A stretch of 64,000 nt of DNA from Butyrivibrio sp. XPD2002 (lineage in GTDB: Bacteria; Bacillota; Clostridia; Lachnospirales; Lachnospiraceae). The notes below the pieces were generated by a model. That model did not search any database, was not told the DNA's origin, and saw only the letters and a list, made by a program, of their open reading frames with translations. Made by a program: the position numbers and the translations under genes. The stretch is taken from assembly GCF_000423945.1 (NCBI RefSeq), contig NZ_AUIY01000001.1:310001-374000 (forward strand), written 5' to 3'. This document shows positions 43,110 through 50,881 of this stretch, piece after piece; the stretch's first letter is position 1, and each line of letters begins with the position of its first letter.

Positions 43110-44345
43110 TTAGAAATATTTCCATTTTTCGTTATGGTATTTAAGATTTGACTCAACATCATATTTCCAGTCGACAAACTTTTGAACAAGCATGCCAACT
43201 GTCCACTTTCTGTGCCTGTAAGCCTGAACGACTATAATAGCTACCATAATGAAAGCTATTACGGCACATATGATTTGAATTAAAAATACAACAGCCAAAA
43301 TATTCTCATAGGCTCTGGCATTGTTCTCCCAATAGGGATAAATTACAGGTTTCGTCTGCATTCCTCTGGTATTGAACTTGGTAAGAAGATTAAATAAGTT
43401 ACCATTTTCAAATCTTGCAGTATTATCAACAACCTCAACCTGCGTTGTATTAAGCTGGAGCTTATCTATGACAAAGTTTTTGGCATAATTGTCTACTGTG
43501 TTGGGCATAACAATTTCCATGCATACTATGCCCTTGGCCTGTACCTCGACATCAGAAGTACCACTCTCTGCTTCATCATCATTCTTAGAAGCAACATCGA
43601 CCTTTCCAAGTGTTCCATTGGTAGCAAGTACAGACGCATCAATTTTTCCATAAGTAGCCAGGGACTCAAAGGACATGTAAACCGTAGGGAATATCATGCC
43701 AGAAGCCTTAACATACTTACCGCTGTCCTTCTTAACGACACCGTCAATATAATGAGGAACTCCTCCAATAAGGATGCTCTGTCCAACAATATTGTTGGAA
43801 CCAAACAGCTGCCACGCAAGCTCTTCATCAAGCATTATATGATCCTTCATGAGAGTATCACCGGCAAAGTAGTTACCACTCATTACACGCATAGGATGAA
43901 ACTGGAAATAATCTCCGCCTATACCTATGGCAACTGCTGTGACAGACTTTAAATCCCTGGTAAGTTCAACACTACCTACTGCGCTATAGCAATAATTCCA
44001 GACTGCACCGGAACCCTGTGTGCTTGCATCAGCTTCCTGAAGTCCGTCAGCTATAAGTCCCTTATTAATGTTGTATACATACTCATTTATCTTGTCTGTA
44101 CCAACACCCTGGTTCTCTGAAAAGAACATGCTGACCTGACCACAGCGGGTCTCATTAGACCATCTCTGACCCATCTGCTGATCGTACTGCCTGTGTACAA
44201 CCTGGGCTCTGTAAAGATCAAGCCCAAATATTGTGAGAACAAGCAACACTATTACTGCAATATATATGATCTGTTTTAATTTCAGATTTTTGAAAAAATT
44301 AGTTATTCCAGCCTTCATCTTGGCCAATATATCTACTCTGTTCAT
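43110..44345 (-). CDS. Two-pass membrane protein with a MacB-like extracytoplasmic domain
   Basis: The protein has a cytoplasmic N-terminus, a helix at about 25-45 (IIYIAVIVLLVLTIFGLDLY), a large extracytoplasmic domain (about 46-350) and a helix at about 352-380. The outer domain resembles the MacB periplasmic core: TAVAIGIGGDYFQFHPMRVMSGNYFAGDTLMKDHIMLDEELAWQLFGSNNIVGQSILIGG is typical of that fold. It lacks the other helices of an FtsX-type permease and has no ATPase domain. The short C-terminal tail is basic and aromatic. The start overlaps the upstream HlyD-like stop by 4 bp (ATGA), so the two are translationally coupled and likely form one complex. Confidence 0.78.
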   Translation of the reverse strand: MNRVDILAKMKAGITNFFKNLKLKQIIYIAVIVLLVLTIFGLDLYRAQVVHRQYDQQMGQRWSNETRCGQVSMFFSENQGVGTDKINEYVYNINKGLIADGLQEADASTQGSGAVWNYCYSAVGSVELTRDLKSVTAVAIGIGGDYFQFHPMRVMSGNYFAGDTLMKDHIMLDEELAWQLFGSNNIVGQSILIGGVPHYIDGVVKKDSGKYVKASGMIFPTVYMSFESLATYGKIDASVLATNGTLGKVDVASKNDDEAESGTSDVEVQAKGIVCMEIVMPNTVDNYAKNFVIDKLQLNTTQVEVVDNTARFENGNLFNLLTKFNTRGMQTKPVIYPYWENNARAYENILAVVFLIQIICAVIAFIMVAIIVVQAYRHRKWTVGMLVQKFVDWKYDVESNLKYHNEKWKYF

Positions 44346-46180
44346 GAATTGTTAGCCAGTCTTACCTGATCACCTGAATTAATAGGAGCTGTTGAAGTGG
44401 TGATCACATATTCATCTCCCTCAAGACTTCCGCTTATAGCTGCGGTTGTATCATCAGTTCCCAAAACCTCAACATCCACTCTGGACGCAATATATCTGTT
44501 TCCAAGAGGGCTTGATTTTGATCTGACTATCAATATGAACTTTCCGTTTGTATCCTCTCTTATAGCTCCTGCAGGAACTGTAAGGTCGTAGTTATCAGAT
44601 TTCTGTCCAATCTGAAGACTTACAGACTGTCCGCTCTGAACCTCTGTACTCTCGATAAGGAATGTAAGTACCTTCTTTGTGTTGGGGTTCTGCTGGTCTG
44701 CTGTAATAGATTTAAGTGTTGCCTTGAAGTCTGTGTAGTACCAGGAGTTCTGAGGCTCAGCGATATCACCGACCTTAAGTCTCTTAGCCTGATCCATGGT
44801 AACTGAGAAGCTTGTCTGCATTCCCTTGCTGTCCATCTGAATAACAGCAACTGCATTCTCAGCATTTGTAGACTCACCGGCCTTAAGAGCAAGCTCAGTA
44901 ATCTTACCGTCAACAGGTGCATCGATTGTTGCACCAACGGCTTCCTTCTCAAGCTTCTCTATTGTTTCCTTCTGGTCTGCGATAGTATCTCTCTGACCGT
45001 CAAGCTCGATTTCCTTGGCGATCTCTGTAAGGAGCTCAGTTCTGTCATTTGTAGCTTTATCAAGCTCCTGGGCTGTCTTGTTCTTTATATCCTGAAGTTC
45101 TGCAGCCTTTCTCTGGTAGTCGTTATCTACCTGGCCTGCCTGTGTTGTAATCTGTGATGTATCCTTTGTGCCGTTAGCCTGCTCAAGAAGGAGCTGGTTT
45201 TTCTCTGCTTCAAGAGCCTCTATATAAGCTTCATTTACAGTTTTCTTTGCAGCTGTAGTCTGCTGAGACTTCTCATAAGCTTTCTTTTTCTTTTTATATT
45301 TTTCGTTAGCAGCATCGGTAGCATTTTTGGTTGAATCCCAATATTCCTTAGCAGCTTTTTCTTCTTTGCTGCCTTCACCATATTTTCCTTTTGTTTCGTA
45401 ATATGACTTTTCCGCTGAAGATTGTGCAGACTTAGCTGAATCCAATGCAGACTTAGCTGAATCATACTCATCCTTTGCTACAGTATCACTTGAATCGGAA
45501 CTGGAATCAGAACTATCAGCTTTTGCAGCTTCAAGTAACTGATCAATCTCTGTAATTCTATATGTAATATCAGCATCTCTGTACTGAGGAGTTGCCTCAT
45601 CATAGTTGTACTGAGCTGCTGTGTATGCCTGATCCTGTGACTGCTCGTCAATTGCAGCCTGAGCATTCTCATCGGCTGTCTTTGCATTATCATATCTGTC
45701 AGTAGCAGCCTTGAGCTTTGCCTGAATCTGATCCATTGTTAAGGTCTGGCCGTTTCTTACACGGTTAATGGCCTCATTTGAAAGATCACCTGAGAAAAGT
45801 GAAGTCTCATAGGTCTGCATAAGCTCCTCAAGCTTCTGTCTTGCCTCTGTTAATTCAGTTGATTCCTTATCCTCAAGGTAATAAAGAACATCTCCCTTCT
45901 TAACCTCTGCACCTTCAGAAACAGCAACGCTCTTGATTACGCGCTCCTGAGAAACCTTTACGTTGTAAGGATCCTTTGCCTCAACAGTACCTGTTCCTCT
46001 GATAATCGGTGAAATTGTTCCCTCCTGAATCTGCTGAATAGCAACCTCAGGCAGTGAATAATTCATGATTGTGTTTGAAAAGAATGTAAGTAACAAAAGG
46101 ACTGTCAAAAATGCGATAGCAATATCCTTGATAATGTCCTTACGACTTTTCTTTGGTCTTTGATTCTTTACTTCAGACAT
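44342..46180 (-). CDS. HlyD/MacA-like membrane-fusion (adaptor) protein
   Basis: Adaptor of the type used by MacAB-like exporters. The start is preceded by AGAGGAATTTAGGT. One N-terminal helix (about 16-36) is followed by a biotinyl-lipoyl half (IIRGTGTVEAKDPYNVKVSQERVIKSVAVSEGAEVKKGDVLYYL), an unusually long coiled-coil region of about 300 residues (105-410) containing a Ser/Asp run, the second lipoyl half (GATIDAPVDGKITELALKAGES) and beta-barrel domains with LTVPAGAIREDTNGKFILIV. At 612 residues it is longer than typical MacA (about 370), mainly because of the hairpin. There is no outer membrane in this type of organism, so it may span the thick wall instead. Confidence 0.88.
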   Translation of the reverse strand: MSEVKNQRPKKSRKDIIKDIAIAFLTVLLLLTFFSNTIMNYSLPEVAIQQIQEGTISPIIRGTGTVEAKDPYNVKVSQERVIKSVAVSEGAEVKKGDVLYYLEDKESTELTEARQKLEELMQTYETSLFSGDLSNEAINRVRNGQTLTMDQIQAKLKAATDRYDNAKTADENAQAAIDEQSQDQAYTAAQYNYDEATPQYRDADITYRITEIDQLLEAAKADSSDSSSDSSDTVAKDEYDSAKSALDSAKSAQSSAEKSYYETKGKYGEGSKEEKAAKEYWDSTKNATDAANEKYKKKKKAYEKSQQTTAAKKTVNEAYIEALEAEKNQLLLEQANGTKDTSQITTQAGQVDNDYQRKAAELQDIKNKTAQELDKATNDRTELLTEIAKEIELDGQRDTIADQKETIEKLEKEAVGATIDAPVDGKITELALKAGESTNAENAVAVIQMDSKGMQTSFSVTMDQAKRLKVGDIAEPQNSWYYTDFKATLKSITADQQNPNTKKVLTFLIESTEVQSGQSVSLQIGQKSDNYDLTVPAGAIREDTNGKFILIVRSKSSPLGNRYIASRVDVEVLGTDDTTAAISGSLEGDEYVITTSTAPINSGDQVRLANNS

Positions 46181-46212
46181 ACCTAAATTCCTCTTCCCTT
46201 AAATACTATTGC

Positions 46213-46257
46213 TTGCCCCCTCATATATGGGCAAATTGCCATTTACCATTTGGCAAT
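46213..46257. repeat. Two small inverted repeats between permease and adaptor genes
   Basis: TTGCCC/GGGCAA (46213-46234) and ATTGCCA/TGGCAAT (46235-46257) lie back to back. Neither is followed by a T-run on the minus strand. They may be an RNA processing or attenuation point between the permease genes and the adaptor gene. Confidence 0.4.
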
Positions 46258-46262
46258 AAAAT

Positions 46263-47216
46263 CTATCCTTTTAAACCACCCTGGTATGAAATACCTTCGA
46301 TAAGGTACTCTTCCCCGTAGAGGAAGATCAGAAGCGGAGGCACCAGATAAATAACTGCGACCGCGAATGCAAGGCTTATCTCTCCTGCATTGATCTTCGA
46401 CAAAAATACCGAGAGTGGATGAAGCTCATCATTAGTTAAAAGTATCAGTGGCTGCTCAACCATGTTCCAATAATCAATAAACACAAGGATCGCTATTGAT
46501 ATAAGTCCGCTCTTACAAAGCGGGAAACATATCTGTGAGAATATCTGCCACTCGCTGGCACCATCGATCGATGCAGCTTCCATAACCTCTGTGGGTATTC
46601 TTCGTATAAACTTCGTAAGCAGATAAACCGCAAACGGTGAAAAGAATCCCGGAAGCCATATCGCCCATCTGGTATCAAGTATCTTAAGCCAGGATGAAAC
46701 CAGATAGTTGGGAACCAGTGTAACCTGGTAAGGCATAAGCATCATTATGATGTATATAAAGAAGATTATTTCTCTTACCCTGCCCTTATATCTTGCAAAT
46801 CCGTAGGATGCAAGCATCGCAACCATGAGCTGTACTACAAGAATCGGAACAACATAGAACACACTGTTCCAAAACTTAACCAGGTACTCAGGTGATTTAA
46901 ACAGCACCGTGAAGTACTGACTGAAGGACACCATATCAGGTATAAACTTCAGGTTTACCGTTTTTGAAATAAATACCTTACCGCCCGTTTCAGTGGTCTG
47001 AAATACCGCGCCGTAGTTGGCATTGATCTCAGACGAACTCATGAATGAATTTGTTATTGTAAGTATTGTCGGCAGCAGGAACAATGCTGCAAAAATTGTA
47101 CATATAATTGTTCCGGCTATAATGCCGTATTTGTATATTTTCTTTTTTCGTCTTGCCTTCCGAATAGCTCTCTCGTAGAACTGTTGCTCACCGGTAGGCA
47201 ATTTCATTCCCGCCAT
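46263..47216 (-). CDS. Sugar-type ABC transporter permease (MalG family)
   Basis: Inner-membrane subunit of a carbohydrate-uptake ABC importer. About six helices; the N-terminal region is KIYKYGIIAGTIICTIFAALFLLPTILTITNSFM. The cytoplasmic EAA loop, which docks the ATPase, is intact: PTEVMEAASIDGASEWQIFSQICFPLCKSGL. Length 317 is slightly above the family's ~280 because of an extracytoplasmic loop of about 50 residues after helix 1. It starts 1 bp after the MalF-type gene. No ATPase gene is in the window, so a shared ATPase (MsmK-like) encoded elsewhere would be needed. Confidence 0.92.
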   Translation of the reverse strand: MAGMKLPTGEQQFYERAIRKARRKKKIYKYGIIAGTIICTIFAALFLLPTILTITNSFMSSSEINANYGAVFQTTETGGKVFISKTVNLKFIPDMVSFSQYFTVLFKSPEYLVKFWNSVFYVVPILVVQLMVAMLASYGFARYKGRVREIIFFIYIIMMLMPYQVTLVPNYLVSSWLKILDTRWAIWLPGFFSPFAVYLLTKFIRRIPTEVMEAASIDGASEWQIFSQICFPLCKSGLISIAILVFIDYWNMVEQPLILLTNDELHPLSVFLSKINAGEISLAFAVAVIYLVPPLLIFLYGEEYLIEGISYQGGLKG

Positions 47217-47217
47217 A

Positions 47218-48258
47218 TCAGCCTTCTATATCCTTTCCATACCGGTTTTCCGTAAGAAACATTATGAGCATAAGTACAACGATTACCAGAGCCATCATTA
47301 TGGCCGAAGCGGAAAGCTTCTGATAATCGACAGACGCAAATGTATTATTCATAAAGTGCTGCATCATATACAGCGTTTTATATGGATAATCTCCGGTTAA
47401 TAGATAAATCTCTCTAAATACCTTAAAGGAGTTGATAAGAGACATTATCGTAACAAAGAGTACTGTTGATGAAAGATATCTCATCTTGATAGTCCAGAAA
47501 ATCTGGCTATCTGTCGCACTCTCAAGTCTCGCAACCTCAATAAGGTCTTTGGGTACGCTGGACAGCGCAGCCATAAACAGGATCATGTTGTATCCCAGGT
47601 TCTTCCATAGGAACAACGCGACAATAACTATCTGAGCCTTATCTGACTTAAGCCAGTCAATCTTAGGCCCGCCAAAGTACATTCCTATTACATTGACAAT
47701 TCCGTTAAAGTGGAAAAGCACCTGCCATATAAGGACGATAGATGCTATCGGAACCATCATGGGACTCAGGAAAAAGCTTCTAAACTGACTCTTGAAGGGA
47801 ATTCCCGATTCCATTACCACCGCCAGAAATAGTGAAAGCGCAACAGCCAGAGGCACTGCAATAATAGAAAACATGAAGGTATTGGATGCAGCCTGCCTGA
47901 AGGCATTGTTGGTAAATACTCTTTCGAAGTTAAACATTCCTACAAATTCCTTCTGAATCGGGTTATTAACCACGGCGTAGAATACAACTACGCAGAAAGG
48001 AATTACGAAGAATGTAAGAACTCCCATAAGACTGGGCAGCAGGAAAGCCCAGGAAACAGCTGTCTCTCTTATGGCCTTCTTGGTGCTTCTTCCTCTCTTC
48101 CAGTTTTTCTTCATTTTGTCGAGAGTGGAATTATTTTTAATGCGGTTTACTACAGAGCCCTTTTCTGAGGTCTGCCCTGCAGCATTCCTTCTCAAAAATC
48201 TATTTAGTTTCCCAGATTTTTCCGAAACCTTTTCGGAAATATTCTTGAACTTTTCCAT
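47218..48258 (-). CDS. Sugar-type ABC transporter permease (MalF family)
   Basis: Partner permease of the MalG-like gene. A basic N-terminal extension of about 65 residues (KKNWKRGRSTKKAIRETAVSW at its end) precedes six helices. The EAA loop reads PKDLIEVARLESATDSQIFWTIKMRYLSST, and the family opening AFLLPSLMGVLTFFVIPF is clear. The translation start lacks a strong ribosome site. It is the first gene of the five-gene cluster. Confidence 0.92.
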   Translation of the reverse strand: MEKFKNISEKVSEKSGKLNRFLRRNAAGQTSEKGSVVNRIKNNSTLDKMKKNWKRGRSTKKAIRETAVSWAFLLPSLMGVLTFFVIPFCVVVFYAVVNNPIQKEFVGMFNFERVFTNNAFRQAASNTFMFSIIAVPLAVALSLFLAVVMESGIPFKSQFRSFFLSPMMVPIASIVLIWQVLFHFNGIVNVIGMYFGGPKIDWLKSDKAQIVIVALFLWKNLGYNMILFMAALSSVPKDLIEVARLESATDSQIFWTIKMRYLSSTVLFVTIMSLINSFKVFREIYLLTGDYPYKTLYMMQHFMNNTFASVDYQKLSASAIMMALVIVVLMLIMFLTENRYGKDIEG

Positions 48259-48316
48259 CTTTTAAAGTTGTCAGTTCCTATCCGCCGGAAGTGCCGGCTT
48301 TTTATATTTATTCAGC

Positions 48317-49681
48317 TTAGTTCTTAAAGCTGTGTATAGGCGCAGGTATTCTTCCGCCTCTGTTTACGAACTCATCACAGGAGAATTTGTTAACGCTCAT
48401 GATGGGACCAAATCCCAGAAGTCCGCCAAAGTCTACTGTATCACCTGCCTTCTTACCGATAACAGGGATAAGTCTTACTGCTGTTGTCTTCTGATTGATC
48501 ATACCGATAGCCATCTCATCAGCGATGATTCCCGCAATGGTGGTGCTCTTTGTATCACCGGGAATAGCGATCATATCAAGACCAACTGAGCATACGCAGG
48601 TCATAGCCTCGAGCTTCTCTAGTGTCAGAGCGCCGGCATTAACCGCATTTATCATTCCCTGATCCTCACTTACAGGAATAAACGCACCTGAAAGACCTCC
48701 TACATAGGAAGAAGCCATAGCGCCGCCCTTCTTTACCTGATCGTTAAGAAGTGCAAGTGCTGCTGTTGTTCCGGGAGCACCGGCATGCTCAACACCGATC
48801 TCATGGAGAATATCAGCAACACTGTCGCCGATAGCAGGTGTAGGTGCAAGGGACAGATCAACGATTCCAAAGGGAACGCCAAGTCTTTCGGAGGCTTCCT
48901 TTGCAACAAGCTGTCCAACACGTGTTACCTTGAAAGCAGTCTTCTTAATGGTCTCGCAGAGAATCTCGAAGTTCTCACCGCGAACCTTCTCAAGCGCAGT
49001 CTTAACAACTCCGGGACCACTGACACCGACATTGATAATTCTGTCAGCCTCAGTTACGCCATGGAAAGCACCTGCCATGAAGGGATTATCATCAGGAGCA
49101 TTACAGAAAACTACAAGCTTTGTGCAGCCTGCGCTGTCGTTGTCCTTTGTAGCTTCTGCAGTTTTTACGATCACATCTCCAAGAAGACGAACTGCATCCA
49201 TGTTGATACCGGTCTTGGTGGAGCCTACATTTACTGAAGAGCATACGACATCTGTCTCAGCGAGTGCCTTTGGAATAGACTCAATGAGAAGTCTGTCTGC
49301 ATTAGTCATGCCCTTACTTACAAGCGCACTATAGCCACCAAGGAAGTTTATACCTACAGCCTTGGCAACCTTATCAAGTGTCTTGGCAATTGTCACATAA
49401 TCATCTGAGGTCTTGCAGGCAGCAGCACCTATAAGCGCAATAGGTGTTACGGAGATTCTCTTATTTACGATCGGAATTCCGAACTCCTTAGCGATATCCT
49501 CACCTGTCTGAACAAGATCCTTGGCAGAGCCATATATCTTTTCATATATGTTTTTGTTAAGTGTATCAAGATCTGAGTTTATGCAATCAAAAAGGCTGAT
49601 ACCCATTGTAATTGTTCTTACATCAAGGTTTTCCTTTTCGATCATTTCATTTGTTTCTGAAACTTCATTTATGTTGATCAT
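48317..49681 (-). CDS. DUF711/UPF0210 family protein
   Basis: Conserved protein of about 450 residues with an alpha/beta fold, distantly connected with the anaerobic-type radical enzyme superfamily fold; function not established. Family segments are [18 protein letters not shown] at the N-terminus, [57 protein letters not shown] and [10 protein letters not shown] near the end. GGGGAACGGATAA precedes the start. It follows the ACT-domain gene by 33 bp, the usual arrangement of this pair, suggesting that the ACT protein regulates it. Confidence 0.93.
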   Translation of the reverse strand: MININEVSETNEMIEKENLDVRTITMGISLFDCINSDLDTLNKNIYEKIYGSAKDLVQTGEDIAKEFGIPIVNKRISVTPIALIGAAACKTSDDYVTIAKTLDKVAKAVGINFLGGYSALVSKGMTNADRLLIESIPKALAETDVVCSSVNVGSTKTGINMDAVRLLGDVIVKTAEATKDNDSAGCTKLVVFCNAPDDNPFMAGAFHGVTEADRIINVGVSGPGVVKTALEKVRGENFEILCETIKKTAFKVTRVGQLVAKEASERLGVPFGIVDLSLAPTPAIGDSVADILHEIGVEHAGAPGTTAALALLNDQVKKGGAMASSYVGGLSGAFIPVSEDQGMINAVNAGALTLEKLEAMTCVCSVGLDMIAIPGDTKSTTIAGIIADEMAIGMINQKTTAVRLIPVIGKKAGDTVDFGGLLGFGPIMSVNKFSCDEFVNRGGRIPAPIHSFKN

Positions 49682-49714
49682 TTATCCGTTCCCCTTCGGT
49701 ATTAAAGCAGTGTA

Positions 49715-49987
49715 TTAGAGTCTGTGCATTGAATCAAAAATCTCTTCTCTCTGACACTTAATAACTACTCCAATGTCTTCGCCGAGGCTTTCAAGAGAAT
49801 CAGACATGTCCATGAAGTCGACCTGGCTCTTAGCCACGTCAACTATCATCATCATATTGAAATATCCGGAAACTATAGTTTGGGAAATGTCAAGAATGTT
49901 GATACCATTCTCAGCAAGGTATGTGCATACCTTAGCGATGATACCAACTGTGTCCTTACCAACAACAGTAATAATAATCTTATTCAT
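49715..49987 (-). CDS. ACT domain protein (UPF0237)
   Basis: A 90-residue single ACT domain, a small-molecule (often amino acid) binding regulatory fold. It begins MNKIIITVVGKDTVGIIAKVCTYLAENGINILDISQTIVSGYFNMMMIVD, the family signature, and ends with a cationic tail. GAGGAG lies about 10 bp before the ATG. It precedes the DUF711 gene and is surely co-transcribed with it. Confidence 0.94.
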   Translation of the reverse strand: MNKIIITVVGKDTVGIIAKVCTYLAENGINILDISQTIVSGYFNMMMIVDVAKSQVDFMDMSDSLESLGEDIGVVIKCQREEIFDSMHRL

Positions 49988-50009
49988 AATATTTTACTCC
50001 TCACTTTTT

Positions 50010-50807
50010 TCACACTTCGATAACAGGAGAAAGCTCATTTCTCGCAGCTACCATTATAGGAAAGTCATTTCCGTGATATGGGTTGTCGCCCATTTCTATC
50101 TCAACCCGAACAGTTTCATAGGCCAGCTCAGGAAGATTATTTTCTTTACTTAGGTGTCCCAAGAGAATTCCTTTTAGATTATCATGCAGGATTCTGCAAA
50201 GAAGCTCCCCACTTTTTTCGTTGGACAAATGTCCTTTTTCACCAAGTATTCGTCTTTTCAGCTGATACGGATATGGTCCCGTCTGAAGCATTCTCACATC
50301 GTGATTGGCTTCAAGAAGTACTGCATCCATTCCCTTTAAATTATCAACTGTGTACTCATTATAGCATCCAAGATCAGTTGCGATTCCGATTCTCTTATCA
50401 CCACAGGCAATTCTGTATGCCACAGGCTCAAGTGCATCGTGCATTATTGTGATCGGATTTATAACGAGATCCTTGACCGATACCTTTTCATCGGCCCTTA
50501 TTTCATGAAATTCGGAAGCAACCATCTCGCCCTTCTTATCACTTGCACGAATGCCCTGCAACGTTCCCCTGGTAGCAAACACAGGAATATCATGCTTCTT
50601 AAGGATTGTGTGTAATCCGGCTATGTGATCCGAATGTTCATGGGTGACAAAGATTGCATCAATGTCATCTAGTGAAAGTTCTAATTTAGACAAACCTTCA
50701 ACTATTCTTTTTTTACTACATCCCGTATCTACAAGGATGTGAGTGGTATCGGAACCTACGTAAATACTGTTCCCACTACTGCCACTCGAGAGGCTTGCCA
50801 GTCTCAT
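50010..50807 (-). CDS. MBL-fold hydrolase of the WalJ/YycJ type
   Basis: Metallo-beta-lactamase fold hydrolase. The start at 50807 is chosen because the conserved MRLASLSSGSSGNSIYV then begins the protein, with GGAGA about 10 bp upstream. The metal motif is THEHSDH, followed by GIATDLG and LLEANHD (later metal ligands) and LGHLSKENN. YycJ/WalJ proteins sit with the WalRK genes in other Firmicutes and influence cell wall or DNA repair; here walRK is absent and the gene lies between the FtsA-like gene and the ACT-DUF711 pair. The family is sure, the role not. Confidence 0.9.
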   Translation of the reverse strand: MRLASLSSGSSGNSIYVGSDTTHILVDTGCSKKRIVEGLSKLELSLDDIDAIFVTHEHSDHIAGLHTILKKHDIPVFATRGTLQGIRASDKKGEMVASEFHEIRADEKVSVKDLVINPITIMHDALEPVAYRIACGDKRIGIATDLGCYNEYTVDNLKGMDAVLLEANHDVRMLQTGPYPYQLKRRILGEKGHLSNEKSGELLCRILHDNLKGILLGHLSKENNLPELAYETVRVEIEMGDNPYHGNDFPIMVAARNELSPVIEV

Positions 50808-50881
50808 ATAATGCAGTCTCCGTTTCAATACTAAATTTAATCTGTGAAAAATATGTGTTTATAATATTAAAAATTTATTTA

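Noticed and set aside
48284..48306. Terminator between the DUF711 gene and the MalF-type permease gene
   Set aside because: The GCCGG/CCGGC hairpin is followed by T residues only on the plus strand, where no gene ends; on the minus strand there is no T-run.
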